Assembly: GCA_041736155.1 (NCBI GenBank)
Contig: JBGSUL010000022.1
Location: 1 to 21,361 of the forward strand
Origin: JANPLN01 sp041736155
GTDB lineage: Bacteria; Bdellovibrionota; Bdellovibrionia; Bdellovibrionales; JAGQZY01
Length of the DNA: 21,361 bases
Direction of reading: 5' to 3'
The first letter of the stretch is position 1. Every line of letters starts with the position of its first letter. This document shows positions 7,839-14,680 of the stretch, piece after piece. The translations under genes and the position numbers were made by a program. The notes below the pieces were generated by a model. That model had not been told where the DNA came from and searched no databases. It saw only the letters and a list, made by a program, of their open reading frames with translations.

Positions 7839-8672
7839 CTATTGAATGGGTTGTTCTGGCTTCCGCGCACAAAACCAAGTGCCTGAAGCAATCAATGCTG
7901 TCGATGTCGGCCGATTTTTTCCAGAATAGTTCACAATCTCATAACCGCGACTCTCAAAATAATATTTAAGATCTAAAGGATTGAGATAATAGCAGGCATC
8001 GTTGTCGGCATGAAAAGGCGGTTTTAAATCCGGCTCGCGCATTTGAAAAAGCGGGACTCGCAACAACCCTAGTTTTGCAATCCAATAAAGATGTACCCAG
8101 AGCTTTACAAAAATTTCGGGCAAGGTATTTCCATGGGGATGAGATGGCATCCCCTGACTGCGAAAAAAAATATTTTTAACTGGGCGACTCTTCCATACGT
8201 AAATCAGCAAACCACGAAAAGACTGCAAAACACTTAATAAATTAGGACCCACGACAAAAACCATTCCGCCAGGCTTTAACACTCGATCGAATTCAGCCAA
8301 GGCTTTTTGTGGTGAATCCACATGCTCTAAACACTCATGCGTCGCGACGATATCGGCGCTGGCACTAGCAAAGGGCAAGGCCGTCGCTGAACCTTGTTGG
8401 TAGTTCAAATGTGGGCTTTTTGTTGGCTCAAAAGCCGCGGCATGCAAATCCACACCTGTCACGCATGCCCCTTTGGTGCTCAATAAGTGCGACGACCAGC
8501 CATTGCCACAGCCTACATCGACAACGACTTTTTGCGCCAGCGAGGTAAAGCCATCCACATAGTTCACATAAGCGCCATAAGCCACATGGGCTTTTTCAAT
8601 GTCTAAACCAGCACGACGGACATGCTCTTGAGATTCTGAATAGACTTTACTCAGGGACTTGGCTGCGCTCAT
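7839..8672 (-). CDS. Class I SAM-dependent methyltransferase (Methyltransf_11 type)
   Basis: The protein is 277 residues. Motif I, VDVGCGNG (51-58), binds S-adenosylmethionine; the acidic end of the second strand is VTGVDLH; later motifs are the ADIVATHECLEHV and LKPGGMVFVVGPN stretches typical of the UbiE/Methyltransf_11 group. After the core fold there is a more hydrophobic insert (about residues 145-205) that may bind membrane or a lipid-like substrate. The substrate cannot be named. Its ATG lies one base after the stop of the upstream coiled-coil/crystallin gene (TAA-T-ATG), so the two are translationally linked. An AAAGGG eight bases upstream may help initiation. Confidence 0.88.
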   Translation of the reverse strand: MSAAKSLSKVYSESQEHVRRAGLDIEKAHVAYGAYVNYVDGFTSLAQKVVVDVGCGNGWSSHLLSTKGACVTGVDLHAAAFEPTKSPHLNYQQGSATALPFASASADIVATHECLEHVDSPQKALAEFDRVLKPGGMVFVVGPNLLSVLQSFRGLLIYVWKSRPVKNIFFRSQGMPSHPHGNTLPEIFVKLWVHLYWIAKLGLLRVPLFQMREPDLKPPFHADNDACYYLNPLDLKYYFESRGYEIVNYSGKNRPTSTALIASGTWFCARKPEQPIQ

Positions 8673-8673
8673 A

Positions 8674-9690
8674 TTAAAACCCTTTTTTGGGAGCTGTCAC
8701 AAACAAGACTCCATTGATATATTCTCTTTTGACCAAATCTTTATCAGCGGGAGTTGGCAATGCAAATTCTTGTTTGAGTGTTTGATAACTATGCGTCGAT
8801 TTTTTTTCACCTTGGTAATCTAGCTCTTGCTCATATTTACGGGCCCCCGAGACGGTAATCCGATCCGGCTGCACATGCACTTTGATGTTTTTGAGCTCAT
8901 GTTCGGGAACTTTGAGCGCCACTTGATATAGTGGTCCGTTGTCGGCCATCTCAGCGCCTAAATCTTGGACTCGGTAAAAGGGATCTTTTTGCAAAGTTTC
9001 ATGCTTTTTCATTTTTTCTAAAAAGTCGTATTTGGTTTTTTCATAATGGTCTTCATAACGTAGGCGCTGATCTTCCAAAACCAATTGGTGTTTCAACTCC
9101 CCCTCGTTATAACGATTTTCAAATTCATTGGCGCGACCTGACAATTGTCCTTCGTAATGGTCTTTCTCTTTATCGAGCTCATCTTTATAATGCTCTCTTT
9201 GGCGAAGACGAAACGCTTCCATATCTTGTTTTTCATTTTGGATTTGAGCGGCATATTCCTGGTGAGTCTTTTTTAATTCCTCAGTTCCATGTTTTTGTAA
9301 TTCCTGATGCTGCTGGTTATGCGTGCGCATGGCCACTTCGTTTTCGACTTTTTTTTGTTTTTCAAAATCTGTGCGCTGGTCGTGGAATTCTTTTTCTTTC
9401 GCCAACGTTTGCTGGCGATGCTCTTGACGCACACGAGCTTCTTGCTTGCTTCTTTCTTCTACAGCTCTGAGATAGCTTTGCTGTTGCTGTTCACGCTGCT
9501 TTTGCACATGGGTTTTGTGTGTGCTTTTTTCGGTGTTTATTTCTTTAGCATGCTGATCGCGAAGCTCATTCATTTCTGATGAGTGTTTCGTTTTTTCATC
9601 GCGAACTTCTTGTTTCTGTTTTTTGCGTGTCTGCTGCAAATCAACATTTTTCGCGGGATTTGATGAATCTGACCGATTCACTCCGTCCAT
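8674..9690 (-). CDS. Long coiled-coil protein with C-terminal alpha-crystallin (Hsp20-like) domain
   Basis: This 338-residue protein has a very charged, Gln- and His-rich helical region over residues 20-235, almost without hydrophobic stretches, consistent with a long coiled coil. From about 237 it changes to an alpha-crystallin-type beta sandwich: DPFYRVQDLGAEM, then YQVALKVPEHELKNIKVHV, QPDRITVSGARK, a variable loop, and NGVLFVTAPKK, which matches the GxL strand of small heat-shock proteins. Ordinary Hsp20 proteins are about 140-160 residues, with a short N-terminal arm, so this is an unusual extension. No signal peptide is present. It starts at ATG 9690 after GAGGAAC. Likely cytoplasmic, either a chaperone or a scaffold. 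It is first in a pair with the methyltransferase. Confidence 0.85.
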   Translation of the reverse strand: MDGVNRSDSSNPAKNVDLQQTRKKQKQEVRDEKTKHSSEMNELRDQHAKEINTEKSTHKTHVQKQREQQQQSYLRAVEERSKQEARVRQEHRQQTLAKEKEFHDQRTDFEKQKKVENEVAMRTHNQQHQELQKHGTEELKKTHQEYAAQIQNEKQDMEAFRLRQREHYKDELDKEKDHYEGQLSGRANEFENRYNEGELKHQLVLEDQRLRYEDHYEKTKYDFLEKMKKHETLQKDPFYRVQDLGAEMADNGPLYQVALKVPEHELKNIKVHVQPDRITVSGARKYEQELDYQGEKKSTHSYQTLKQEFALPTPADKDLVKREYINGVLFVTAPKKGF

Positions 9691-9747
9691 AGTTCCTCCC
9701 CGACAAAGCTCTCTTATCTTAACATGTTTTCAGGGGAAATAACGAGG

Positions 9748-10014
9748 CTAGGGCTTTGGCTCACTTGCGAAAGGTCGAGTGCACGGTTTTTTGAAACCAT
9801 CCGATCTTTGCCAACACATCCAGTGATCGACAATTTGCAGAGTTTCAAAGACAGTCATCGGGTAATAAAATACATATTGCTCGGGCATAAGAGTCGATAA
9901 AAACTCACGACTTTGATTGGTTTTTGTATTTACCAGTCTCAGCTGATAAACACGGTATTCTGCCCCGCTGTAAAAGGGAAACCCAACCATAATAAGAAAG
10001 AGAGCCTTCATCAT
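9748..10014 (-). CDS. Small exported protein of unknown function
   Basis: The 88-residue protein starts with two ATG codons and a signal peptide (MKALFLIMVGFPFYSGA). The mature part begins EYRVYQLRLVNTKTNQ and includes a tyrosine-rich stretch (EQYVFYYPMTVF), a WMCW motif and a second cysteine near KKPC, so a disulfide is possible. No characterised family is recognised. GAGAG just before the ATGs can act as ribosome binding site. It lies between the coiled-coil gene downstream (57 bases) and another minus-strand small gene upstream (58 bases), so it may share their transcript. Confidence 0.7.
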   Translation of the reverse strand: MMKALFLIMVGFPFYSGAEYRVYQLRLVNTKTNQSREFLSTLMPEQYVFYYPMTVFETLQIVDHWMCWQRSDGFKKPCTRPFASEPKP

Positions 10015-10072
10015 AGCTCTCTTATCGGCGAACCCAGCCCAGAACTCAACCGAGCTCCTAAGACTCGTCTCT

Positions 10073-10390
10073 CTAATGCTTTTCCATGGTTTTATTCAGG
10101 ATACTATTGTCGACGATTTTAAAATAAGCACGTATCAATAGGGCTTGATCATGGGGATTCAACTTTTGTAAGTACACTTGTTTATCATCAACCGATTTTA
10201 AACGAATGAATTTATAAAGGAGTTCCTGCACCAATTTGAGTTTCTCAATGGTGTTTTCCTCAAGACTCGGGTCTTCACTTCGAATCGCGCGCACAATGTC
10301 GGCCTTATCAAAAAGAATATGGATGCCTCTTGCCGACTGATAAATAAGCTGGTCCATTTTTTCTAAGCAGTCATGAGTTAAATCCGTCAC
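10073..10390 (-). CDS. Small cytoplasmic protein of unknown function
   Basis: From the GTG at 10390 the protein is 105 residues (MTDLTHDCLEKMDQLIYQ...). This start is preferred because AGGAGG lies four bases upstream; an ATG at 10435 would add 15 residues but has no good site. The sequence is mainly helical and charged, with no signal peptide or membrane segment, and contains ADIVRAIRSEDPSLEENTI and a C-terminal basic end. No family is recognised. It is divergent from the PBECR2-like gene, and the two share an intergenic region with two palindromes. Confidence 0.65.
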   Translation of the reverse strand: MTDLTHDCLEKMDQLIYQSARGIHILFDKADIVRAIRSEDPSLEENTIEKLKLVQELLYKFIRLKSVDDKQVYLQKLNPHDQALLIRAYFKIVDNSILNKTMEKH

Positions 10391-10394
10391 ATCG

Positions 10395-10400
10395 CCTCCT
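10395..10400 (-). promoter_or_regulatory. Ribosome binding site favouring the GTG start at 10390
   Basis: AGGAGG on the minus strand is four bases from GTG at 10388-10390. It is a full match to the anti-Shine-Dalgarno. If the start were the ATG at 10435 this site would be within the coding region. Confidence 0.55.
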
Positions 10401-10442
10401 TGCGTGATAGATCTAAAAATACCATCCGCTACCATGCGGATC

Positions 10443-10474
10443 GTGAGATTCTCACCTCACAGTTTCATTCTGTG
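10443..10474. promoter_or_regulatory. Two adjacent palindromes between divergent genes, possible operator
   Basis: GTGAGA-T-TCTCAC (10443-10455) is a 13-base palindrome with six-base arms. Two bases on, CACAG (10458-10462) is mirrored by CTGTG (10470-10474) around a seven-base centre. Both lie between a minus-strand and a plus-strand gene, where a repressor of both could bind. A role in RNA folding is also possible. No known operator is recognised. Confidence 0.3.
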
Positions 10475-10558
10475 TGATGGTGAACCAACTTATCAAGCAA
10501 AAGCTCCCGATTGACATCTTCCGTCAACAAACCTATCCTGAATTTGGGGGTCCAGCTC

Positions 10559-11389
10559 GTGTCCAAAAAACAAAAAGTCTCTTATGATGAAAAAATAATC
10601 ATCGACGAAAAAAGCAAATTGATCTTCAAGACCGAAGACGAGGTCCTGAAACACTTCGAAAAACAAATTGCGACTCTAGAAAAGGAATTCCTCAGTCTCC
10701 GCCCCAAAAAAGACTTCACCGATGAACAAGCGGCGCGCCTCGAGAAGTACCTCGACCTGGCCTTGGACAACCCCGATGAGGTCTGGATCGACAAAAAGAC
10801 CATCAAAGCCAATCCCATTTCAATTTTTATTAAAAGAATTGAGTCTCCCGATGATGGCGACCTTTATTACATCGCCCTCACCTATGTTTCTGAAGGTGTT
10901 CCTACGTTTGTATTTTTACATTTTCCTACAAAACATCTCAGCCTCGTAGATAAATACCGTCGCGGGGATGCCGATCAAGATTTGAATGCGAACAAAGTGG
11001 AACATGGATGCATCGAAGGTGATGCTCTCTCGGAAGGCGATGACTTGGCTTTGGGACTTTACAAAGCCATGCTCACGCTTCGCCAAGATGAAGACCTTCC
11101 CCATGATGAATTTCCCAATTATGCAGAACTTCGCGAAACTGCGATTGAAGAGCCGGATGAGATTTGGCGCAATACGGATCTCAATGGCAATGTGCTGGTG
11201 AACTTTATTAAAGATTTCTCCATGTCCAATGAACCGCTTTATTATGTGGTTGTGACTTTGGAAGACGCCGATTCCAGCAGCCATGCGCTGTTGTTTTCAT
11301 TTCCCACAGGAGATGAATCTTTAGTGGATCGCTATCGCCATGGAGAAAATCTCCACGCCGATGAAGTTGTTCAAGAATCCAGTCATTAA
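10559..11389 (+). CDS. Protein with tandem PBECR2-like nuclease-fold domains
   Basis: From GTG at 10559, with GGGGG upstream, the protein is 276 residues; TTG at 10511 would add 16. It contains two copies of one domain, at about residues 71-136 and 198-263. Both copies run: PDEVW or PDEIW, a short variable part, IFIKRI or NFIKDF, a LYYIAL or LYYVVV strand, FVFLHFPT or LLFSFPT, and LVDKYRRG or LVDRYRHG. This pattern fits the phage-Barnase-EndoU-Colicin-RelE-like nuclease 2 group (PBECR2), which is predicted to cut RNA. That assignment is from memory and moderately sure; the duplication is visible directly. An acidic linker separates the copies. No signal peptide. The C-terminus lies five bases from a convergent gene. 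Confidence 0.75.
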   Translation: MSKKQKVSYDEKIIIDEKSKLIFKTEDEVLKHFEKQIATLEKEFLSLRPKKDFTDEQAARLEKYLDLALDNPDEVWIDKKTIKANPISIFIKRIESPDDGDLYYIALTYVSEGVPTFVFLHFPTKHLSLVDKYRRGDADQDLNANKVEHGCIEGDALSEGDDLALGLYKAMLTLRQDEDLPHDEFPNYAELRETAIEEPDEIWRNTDLNGNVLVNFIKDFSMSNEPLYYVVVTLEDADSSSHALLFSFPTGDESLVDRYRHGENLHADEVVQESSH

Positions 11390-11393
11390 TTAA

Positions 11394-11648
11394 TTATTTT
11401 TTCTTGCGAACTAACACAGTCGACAGCTCTTCCAGCATAAACTGAAAGCGTGCATTGAGATTTTGCAATTGATCGATGTTAAAACGTAAATGTTCTAAAA
11501 CATCCACTTCGGGAGTTTTGTCTTGTGTAGGTGATGGCAACACTGGCTCGTGAGTCTCTCGCCACAATTGATAGGGAGAATCCCCCAATGTGAAACGGGT
11601 CTTCTTTAATTCTCCAAAATGGGGACTCGCTTTTGTTGTAAGACTCAT
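11394..11648 (-). CDS. Small protein of unknown function
   Basis: This 84-residue protein starts at ATG 11648 behind GAGGAAACGA, a good ribosome binding site. The N-terminal half is polar and probably flexible (THEPVLPSPTQDKTPEVD); the C-terminal half is a likely amphipathic helix (VLEHLRFNIDQLQNLNARFQ) ending in a lysine/arginine tail. It has no cysteine, signal or membrane segment. No family is recognised. It converges on the PBECR2-like gene. Confidence 0.6.
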   Translation of the reverse strand: MSLTTKASPHFGELKKTRFTLGDSPYQLWRETHEPVLPSPTQDKTPEVDVLEHLRFNIDQLQNLNARFQFMLEELSTVLVRKKK

Positions 11649-11745
11649 TCGTTTCCTCTCGACAAGAACTAGTAAAGTTTATGTCAAAGTTGTGTTCAAC
11701 TTAAATTCCCTTAAAAAGCATCGCGTGCCGCAAATTGTAACTTCT

Positions 11746-12381
11746 TCAATATTCGCACCCTAATGCGTCAAGCTCCAAGTCTCCTATATTACGCCTATCC
11801 ACATCGTTATCAGCCAATTGTACTGCCATCGCCGTGTATTCTTCTGTTTCGATATGTTTTAAGCCCAGCACATGACCTAACTCATGCACATAAAGGGCCA
11901 CTAAATCGTATTTGCCAATTTCACCCGTATCTAGAATTGAATAATTTTTGGTCGCGTTCACTCGGATATCTGTTTCGACAATATTTGCATCCTGCCAATA
12001 AAGGATGGTTTCAGCCTGTTCCGAATCCCGTCCTTTCCAATCACTTACAAAAGTAAGGACATTTTTGCGATCTTGAACAAATCCCACCGGAGTTGTCAGC
12101 ACTCCGCCATACTTAAAAACTGTTTGATGTTTAAAATTGTTCTGCGCAAGAGTGTCATTCCATATTTTCATCGCTTTGACGAAAGCCTCTTGTTGTTCTG
12201 CGCCAACTGTGGAATCGGCATAAATGACGACAGGGGTTTTCCACGCCCACGACACGCGCTGGAGATAACTGTTCTGTTGAAAGTAACAAGCTTCCTCAGG
12301 AGCGGGGGGCTCCTGGTCGGCACAGCCCTGCAATAAAAAGAGGGCCAATAGTATTCCTAAAAGGTTTTGTATAGATCTCAT
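11746..12381 (-). CDS. Lipoprotein with metzincin-type zinc metalloprotease domain
   Basis: The 211-residue protein begins with a lipoprotein signal peptide: hydrophobic residues 7-17 and a lipobox LLQGC with Cys20 as the lipidated residue. The zinc site is HELGHVLGLKH (His166, Glu167, His170, His176), the extended metzincin motif of matrixin-like M10 proteases. A Met185 (TAMAV), nine residues on, is a plausible Met-turn. The first half contains PVVIYADSTVGAEQQEAFVKAMKIWND, similar to the strand-helix start of matrixin catalytic domains. There is no propeptide cysteine switch. After Cys20 is Ala21, so inner-membrane retention by an aspartate at +2 is not expected and an outer-membrane location is likely. 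It is thus a substrate of Lnt. The substrate of the protease is unknown. Confidence 0.9.
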   Translation of the reverse strand: MRSIQNLLGILLALFLLQGCADQEPPAPEEACYFQQNSYLQRVSWAWKTPVVIYADSTVGAEQQEAFVKAMKIWNDTLAQNNFKHQTVFKYGGVLTTPVGFVQDRKNVLTFVSDWKGRDSEQAETILYWQDANIVETDIRVNATKNYSILDTGEIGKYDLVALYVHELGHVLGLKHIETEEYTAMAVQLADNDVDRRNIGDLELDALGCEY

Positions 12382-12659
12382 GCCCTTCTCTTAAGCAAAT
12401 AAATGGCCTTGTTTTTGATTGGTAAGATATTGAATTTACTTAATTTTTTAAATGTCTGTTTTTCGACACCTGTGCACAAAAAGAGTGTCTCATTATTAAA
12501 CAGTGTGTTTCCCGCGTCCAGACACCTTAAAATGATTGAGCTTTTTTAGGAAATTCTTGATGTCCAAAAAGTAGACAGCGGGTTTTATGAAAAGCGACAG
12601 TTTTAGTCAGAACCGACTTCATGTTGCCCATCCCATGATATTTTGCTTACACTTTAGAA
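12382..12659. other. Divergent intergenic region upstream of metalloprotease and response regulator
   Basis: This 278-base AT-rich gap separates the two divergent genes. GACACCT occurs twice (12465-12471 and 12521-12527), and GTGTCT (12485-12490) is the inverted match of AGACAC (12520-12525), so a regulator with a GACAC-type half-site could bind here. TAAAAT at 12528-12533 resembles a -10 box but lacks a matching -35. No small gene with a convincing ribosome binding site was found. Confidence 0.3.
12624..12653 (+). promoter_or_regulatory. Candidate promoter of the response regulator
   Basis: TTGCCC (12624-12629), 18 bases, then TACACT (12648-12653, four of six). The predicted transcription start is at about 12660, the first base of the response regulator ATG, and no Shine-Dalgarno sequence precedes that ATG. 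The mRNA could be leaderless, as for lnt. Confidence 0.3.
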
Positions 12660-13334
12660 ATGCATTCAGTTCTTATCATAGAAGACGACATCAATATTTC
12701 CGACCACTTAAAATTTCTTCTCAGCAAAGAATCTTGCCACGTGACTCAATTCAGTCAACCCTCCGAACTCTTAGAGTTCATCAATAAAAAGTCATCCTAT
12801 GAATGCATTATTCTCGATCGCCTGATTGGCTCTTTGGACACAAAAAATTATCTCAAACAAATTCGCAACAACAACCCGCTCTCAACCCTCCTCGTCGTCT
12901 CCGCCATCAATACACCTGCGGAACGCGCCGAACTTATTAATCTCGGCGCCGATGATTACATTGGAAAGCCGTTTGTCGATCAAGAGATGATTGCCCGGTT
13001 TCGCTCCCTCTTGCGCCGAGGATCTTCGCAAAGACCGCAATATCGTCAACTTGGCACAGCTATTTTGGATTTAGAAAAACGCCTTCTTCTCATGCGTGAT
13101 AAGTCCGAAATGCTGCCGAGCAAAGAGTTTCTTCTACTCAAAATCCTTTCCGATGATATCGGCAAGGTCTACGAAAAGAATTATCTTCTTGAAACCGTAT
13201 GGAGTTTTGAAAGCACGGTGGAAAGCAATGTTCTCGAGGTCACTGTCGCCAACCTCCGTAAGAAGTTAAATTATCTGCAAACGGACTTTTCGATAAAAAA
13301 CATGCGCAACTCTGGATACTGGATTGAGATTTAG
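12660..13334 (+). CDS. OmpR/PhoB-type DNA-binding response regulator
   Basis: The 224-residue protein has a receiver domain (residues 1-120) with the acidic pair Glu8-Asp9-Asp10 (IIEDD), the phosphoacceptor Asp53 (IILDR), Ser81 (VVSA) as switch residue and Lys103 (GKP). The winged-helix DNA-binding domain (about 128-224) ends with the recognition-helix pattern VTVANLRKKL and the wing GYWIEI. It is phosphorylated by a partner kinase and binds promoter repeats. The stop overlaps the TTG start of the kinase gene by 11 bases. Its regulon cannot be inferred; the GACAC repeats upstream are one possible self-regulatory site. Confidence 0.93.
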   Translation: MHSVLIIEDDINISDHLKFLLSKESCHVTQFSQPSELLEFINKKSSYECIILDRLIGSLDTKNYLKQIRNNNPLSTLLVVSAINTPAERAELINLGADDYIGKPFVDQEMIARFRSLLRRGSSQRPQYRQLGTAILDLEKRLLLMRDKSEMLPSKEFLLLKILSDDIGKVYEKNYLLETVWSFESTVESNVLEVTVANLRKKLNYLQTDFSIKNMRNSGYWIEI

Positions 13335-14670
13335 ATATTTCACCATTATCTCCATCGTTCTTTTTGCCACCTCAGTAATCACTATCTTAGGCCTCTATTA
13401 TATTCAGGTAAAGGATCGCAAAGAAGCCATCGATTCGCGCCTTTACGCCACCACGCAAATTCTTCTCAGTTCTGACATAATTGATAAACAAAATATTAAT
13501 ATGAAAAGAGCCGAACAGATCCTCGAACTCGAGGTGGGCCAAGGACAGTCTGAAAACTTCTTCCTCGTGAGAAATGTCGCGGGAACCATTCTTTACAAAT
13601 ACAACATTCAAGCCAGTGAATTTGAATACATTCCCCTCACAGACAACTGGCACACCGTCAACCATCCGGATAAATACATTCGCGTCCTGAACCTTTCCCA
13701 TCCCCAACTCAATGATCGCTCTCTCCAAGTCGGAGTGATCGTAAGTAAGGACCTTGTGTTCCCCCGCTGGTTTTCCAATGAAACTTTATTCACCCTCCTG
13801 ATCACCAATGGAATAGGTTTATTGCTCGCGTGGATTTTGGCCAATTTTTTAACCCGCCCAATCCGCCAGCTTTCAGAAATACTGAATAAAAATGCTCGTT
13901 TTGAAAAAGGCCAATTATCTATTGATATTATACCTGAAAAAGATTTCCGAACAACCCAAGGAAGTCGTGATGAATTACATCTCCTTGTCATCGCCACCAA
14001 TGAGCTGATCTCGCGAGTGAATCGAGGACTGCAACTCTCCCGTTTATGGACATATCAAATGTCCCACGAAATCAAAACGCCTTTGACCATCATGAACGGA
14101 TTGCTTCAGCAAAATAAAAGCCAGCTCCCCGATGAGCTAAATCATCATCTACAGACGCAAATTTTTAAAATTTCAGAAACCGTTAATGCTTTTCTCAGTT
14201 GGGCTGAGGCCCAAAACATTCGCCCCTCCATCAGTCATGTGGTGCGTCTTTCCCGCCTCGTGCACGAGGTGATCGACAAGGTTAAGCTCCGCGTGCTCAC
14301 TCCCATCGAAGTCGACCTCCAAGACGATATTATGATCGGCATTAACTATAACCAAATGGAACAGGTGCTCTCTAATTTACTTGTGAATGCTTTTGAACAT
14401 GGCGACCAAAAAAGTCACATCCAGATCACCGCTCAAAAAAACATTTTAACCGTGTCCAATGCGGGCGCCGCATTTCCTCCACAAATTTTGCAAAATCTCG
14501 GCGCGCCTTTTAACAAAGAACCTTCTACCCAATCCCTTTTTCAAGGCACTGGCTTAGGACTTGCTTACGTTTACACTGTTTGTGAAATGAACGATTTCCC
14601 TTTGAATATAGCCCATGAAAATGGCCGTACCTCCGTCAGTATAGATTTAACTAAGGCCATTCAAAACTAG
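13324..14670 (+). CDS. Membrane sensor histidine kinase
   Basis: The 448-residue protein has a first transmembrane segment at about 7-27, an extracytoplasmic sensor region of about 125 residues, and a second segment at about 155-175. A HAMP-like linker begins LTRPIRQLSEIL (176-187). The dimerisation domain has the phosphoacceptor His248 in YQMSHEIKTPL. The ATPase domain has the N-box (Asn351, Asn355 in NLLVNAFEHG) and GTGLGL (408-413). The G1 position reads VSNAG, with Asn replacing the usual Asp; several kinases carry this change. It starts at TTG 13324, inside the response regulator gene, so it is translated with it. The sensed signal is unknown. Confidence 0.92.
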   Translation: MRFRYFTIISIVLFATSVITILGLYYIQVKDRKEAIDSRLYATTQILLSSDIIDKQNINMKRAEQILELEVGQGQSENFFLVRNVAGTILYKYNIQASEFEYIPLTDNWHTVNHPDKYIRVLNLSHPQLNDRSLQVGVIVSKDLVFPRWFSNETLFTLLITNGIGLLLAWILANFLTRPIRQLSEILNKNARFEKGQLSIDIIPEKDFRTTQGSRDELHLLVIATNELISRVNRGLQLSRLWTYQMSHEIKTPLTIMNGLLQQNKSQLPDELNHHLQTQIFKISETVNAFLSWAEAQNIRPSISHVVRLSRLVHEVIDKVKLRVLTPIEVDLQDDIMIGINYNQMEQVLSNLLVNAFEHGDQKSHIQITAQKNILTVSNAGAAFPPQILQNLGAPFNKEPSTQSLFQGTGLGLAYVYTVCEMNDFPLNIAHENGRTSVSIDLTKAIQN

Positions 14671-14680
14671 TTACAGAATA

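Noticed and set aside
8931..9579. Plus-strand open frames opposite the coiled-coil gene
   Set aside because: The lack of stops is a consequence of the biased codon use (Glu, Lys, Gln, His) of the minus-strand gene. They have no ribosome binding site or recognisable protein pattern.
9707..10026. The 12-base sequence AGCTCTCTTATC occurs at 9707-9718 and 10015-10026, upstream of two minus-strand genes
   Set aside because: Exact 12-base repeats are expected by chance in a window of this size, and the two copies sit at different distances from their start codons (16 bases and 0 bases), so a shared control element is not supported.
10916..11284. 122-codon minus-strand open frame inside the PBECR2-like gene
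   Set aside because: It lies wholly within a plus-strand gene whose reading frame shows a clear internal duplication; the opposite frame has no independent support.
12587..12659. Possible short gene starting at ATG 12587 before the response regulator
   Set aside because: It has no Shine-Dalgarno sequence and continues out of frame into the response regulator gene, so it looks like a chance frame.
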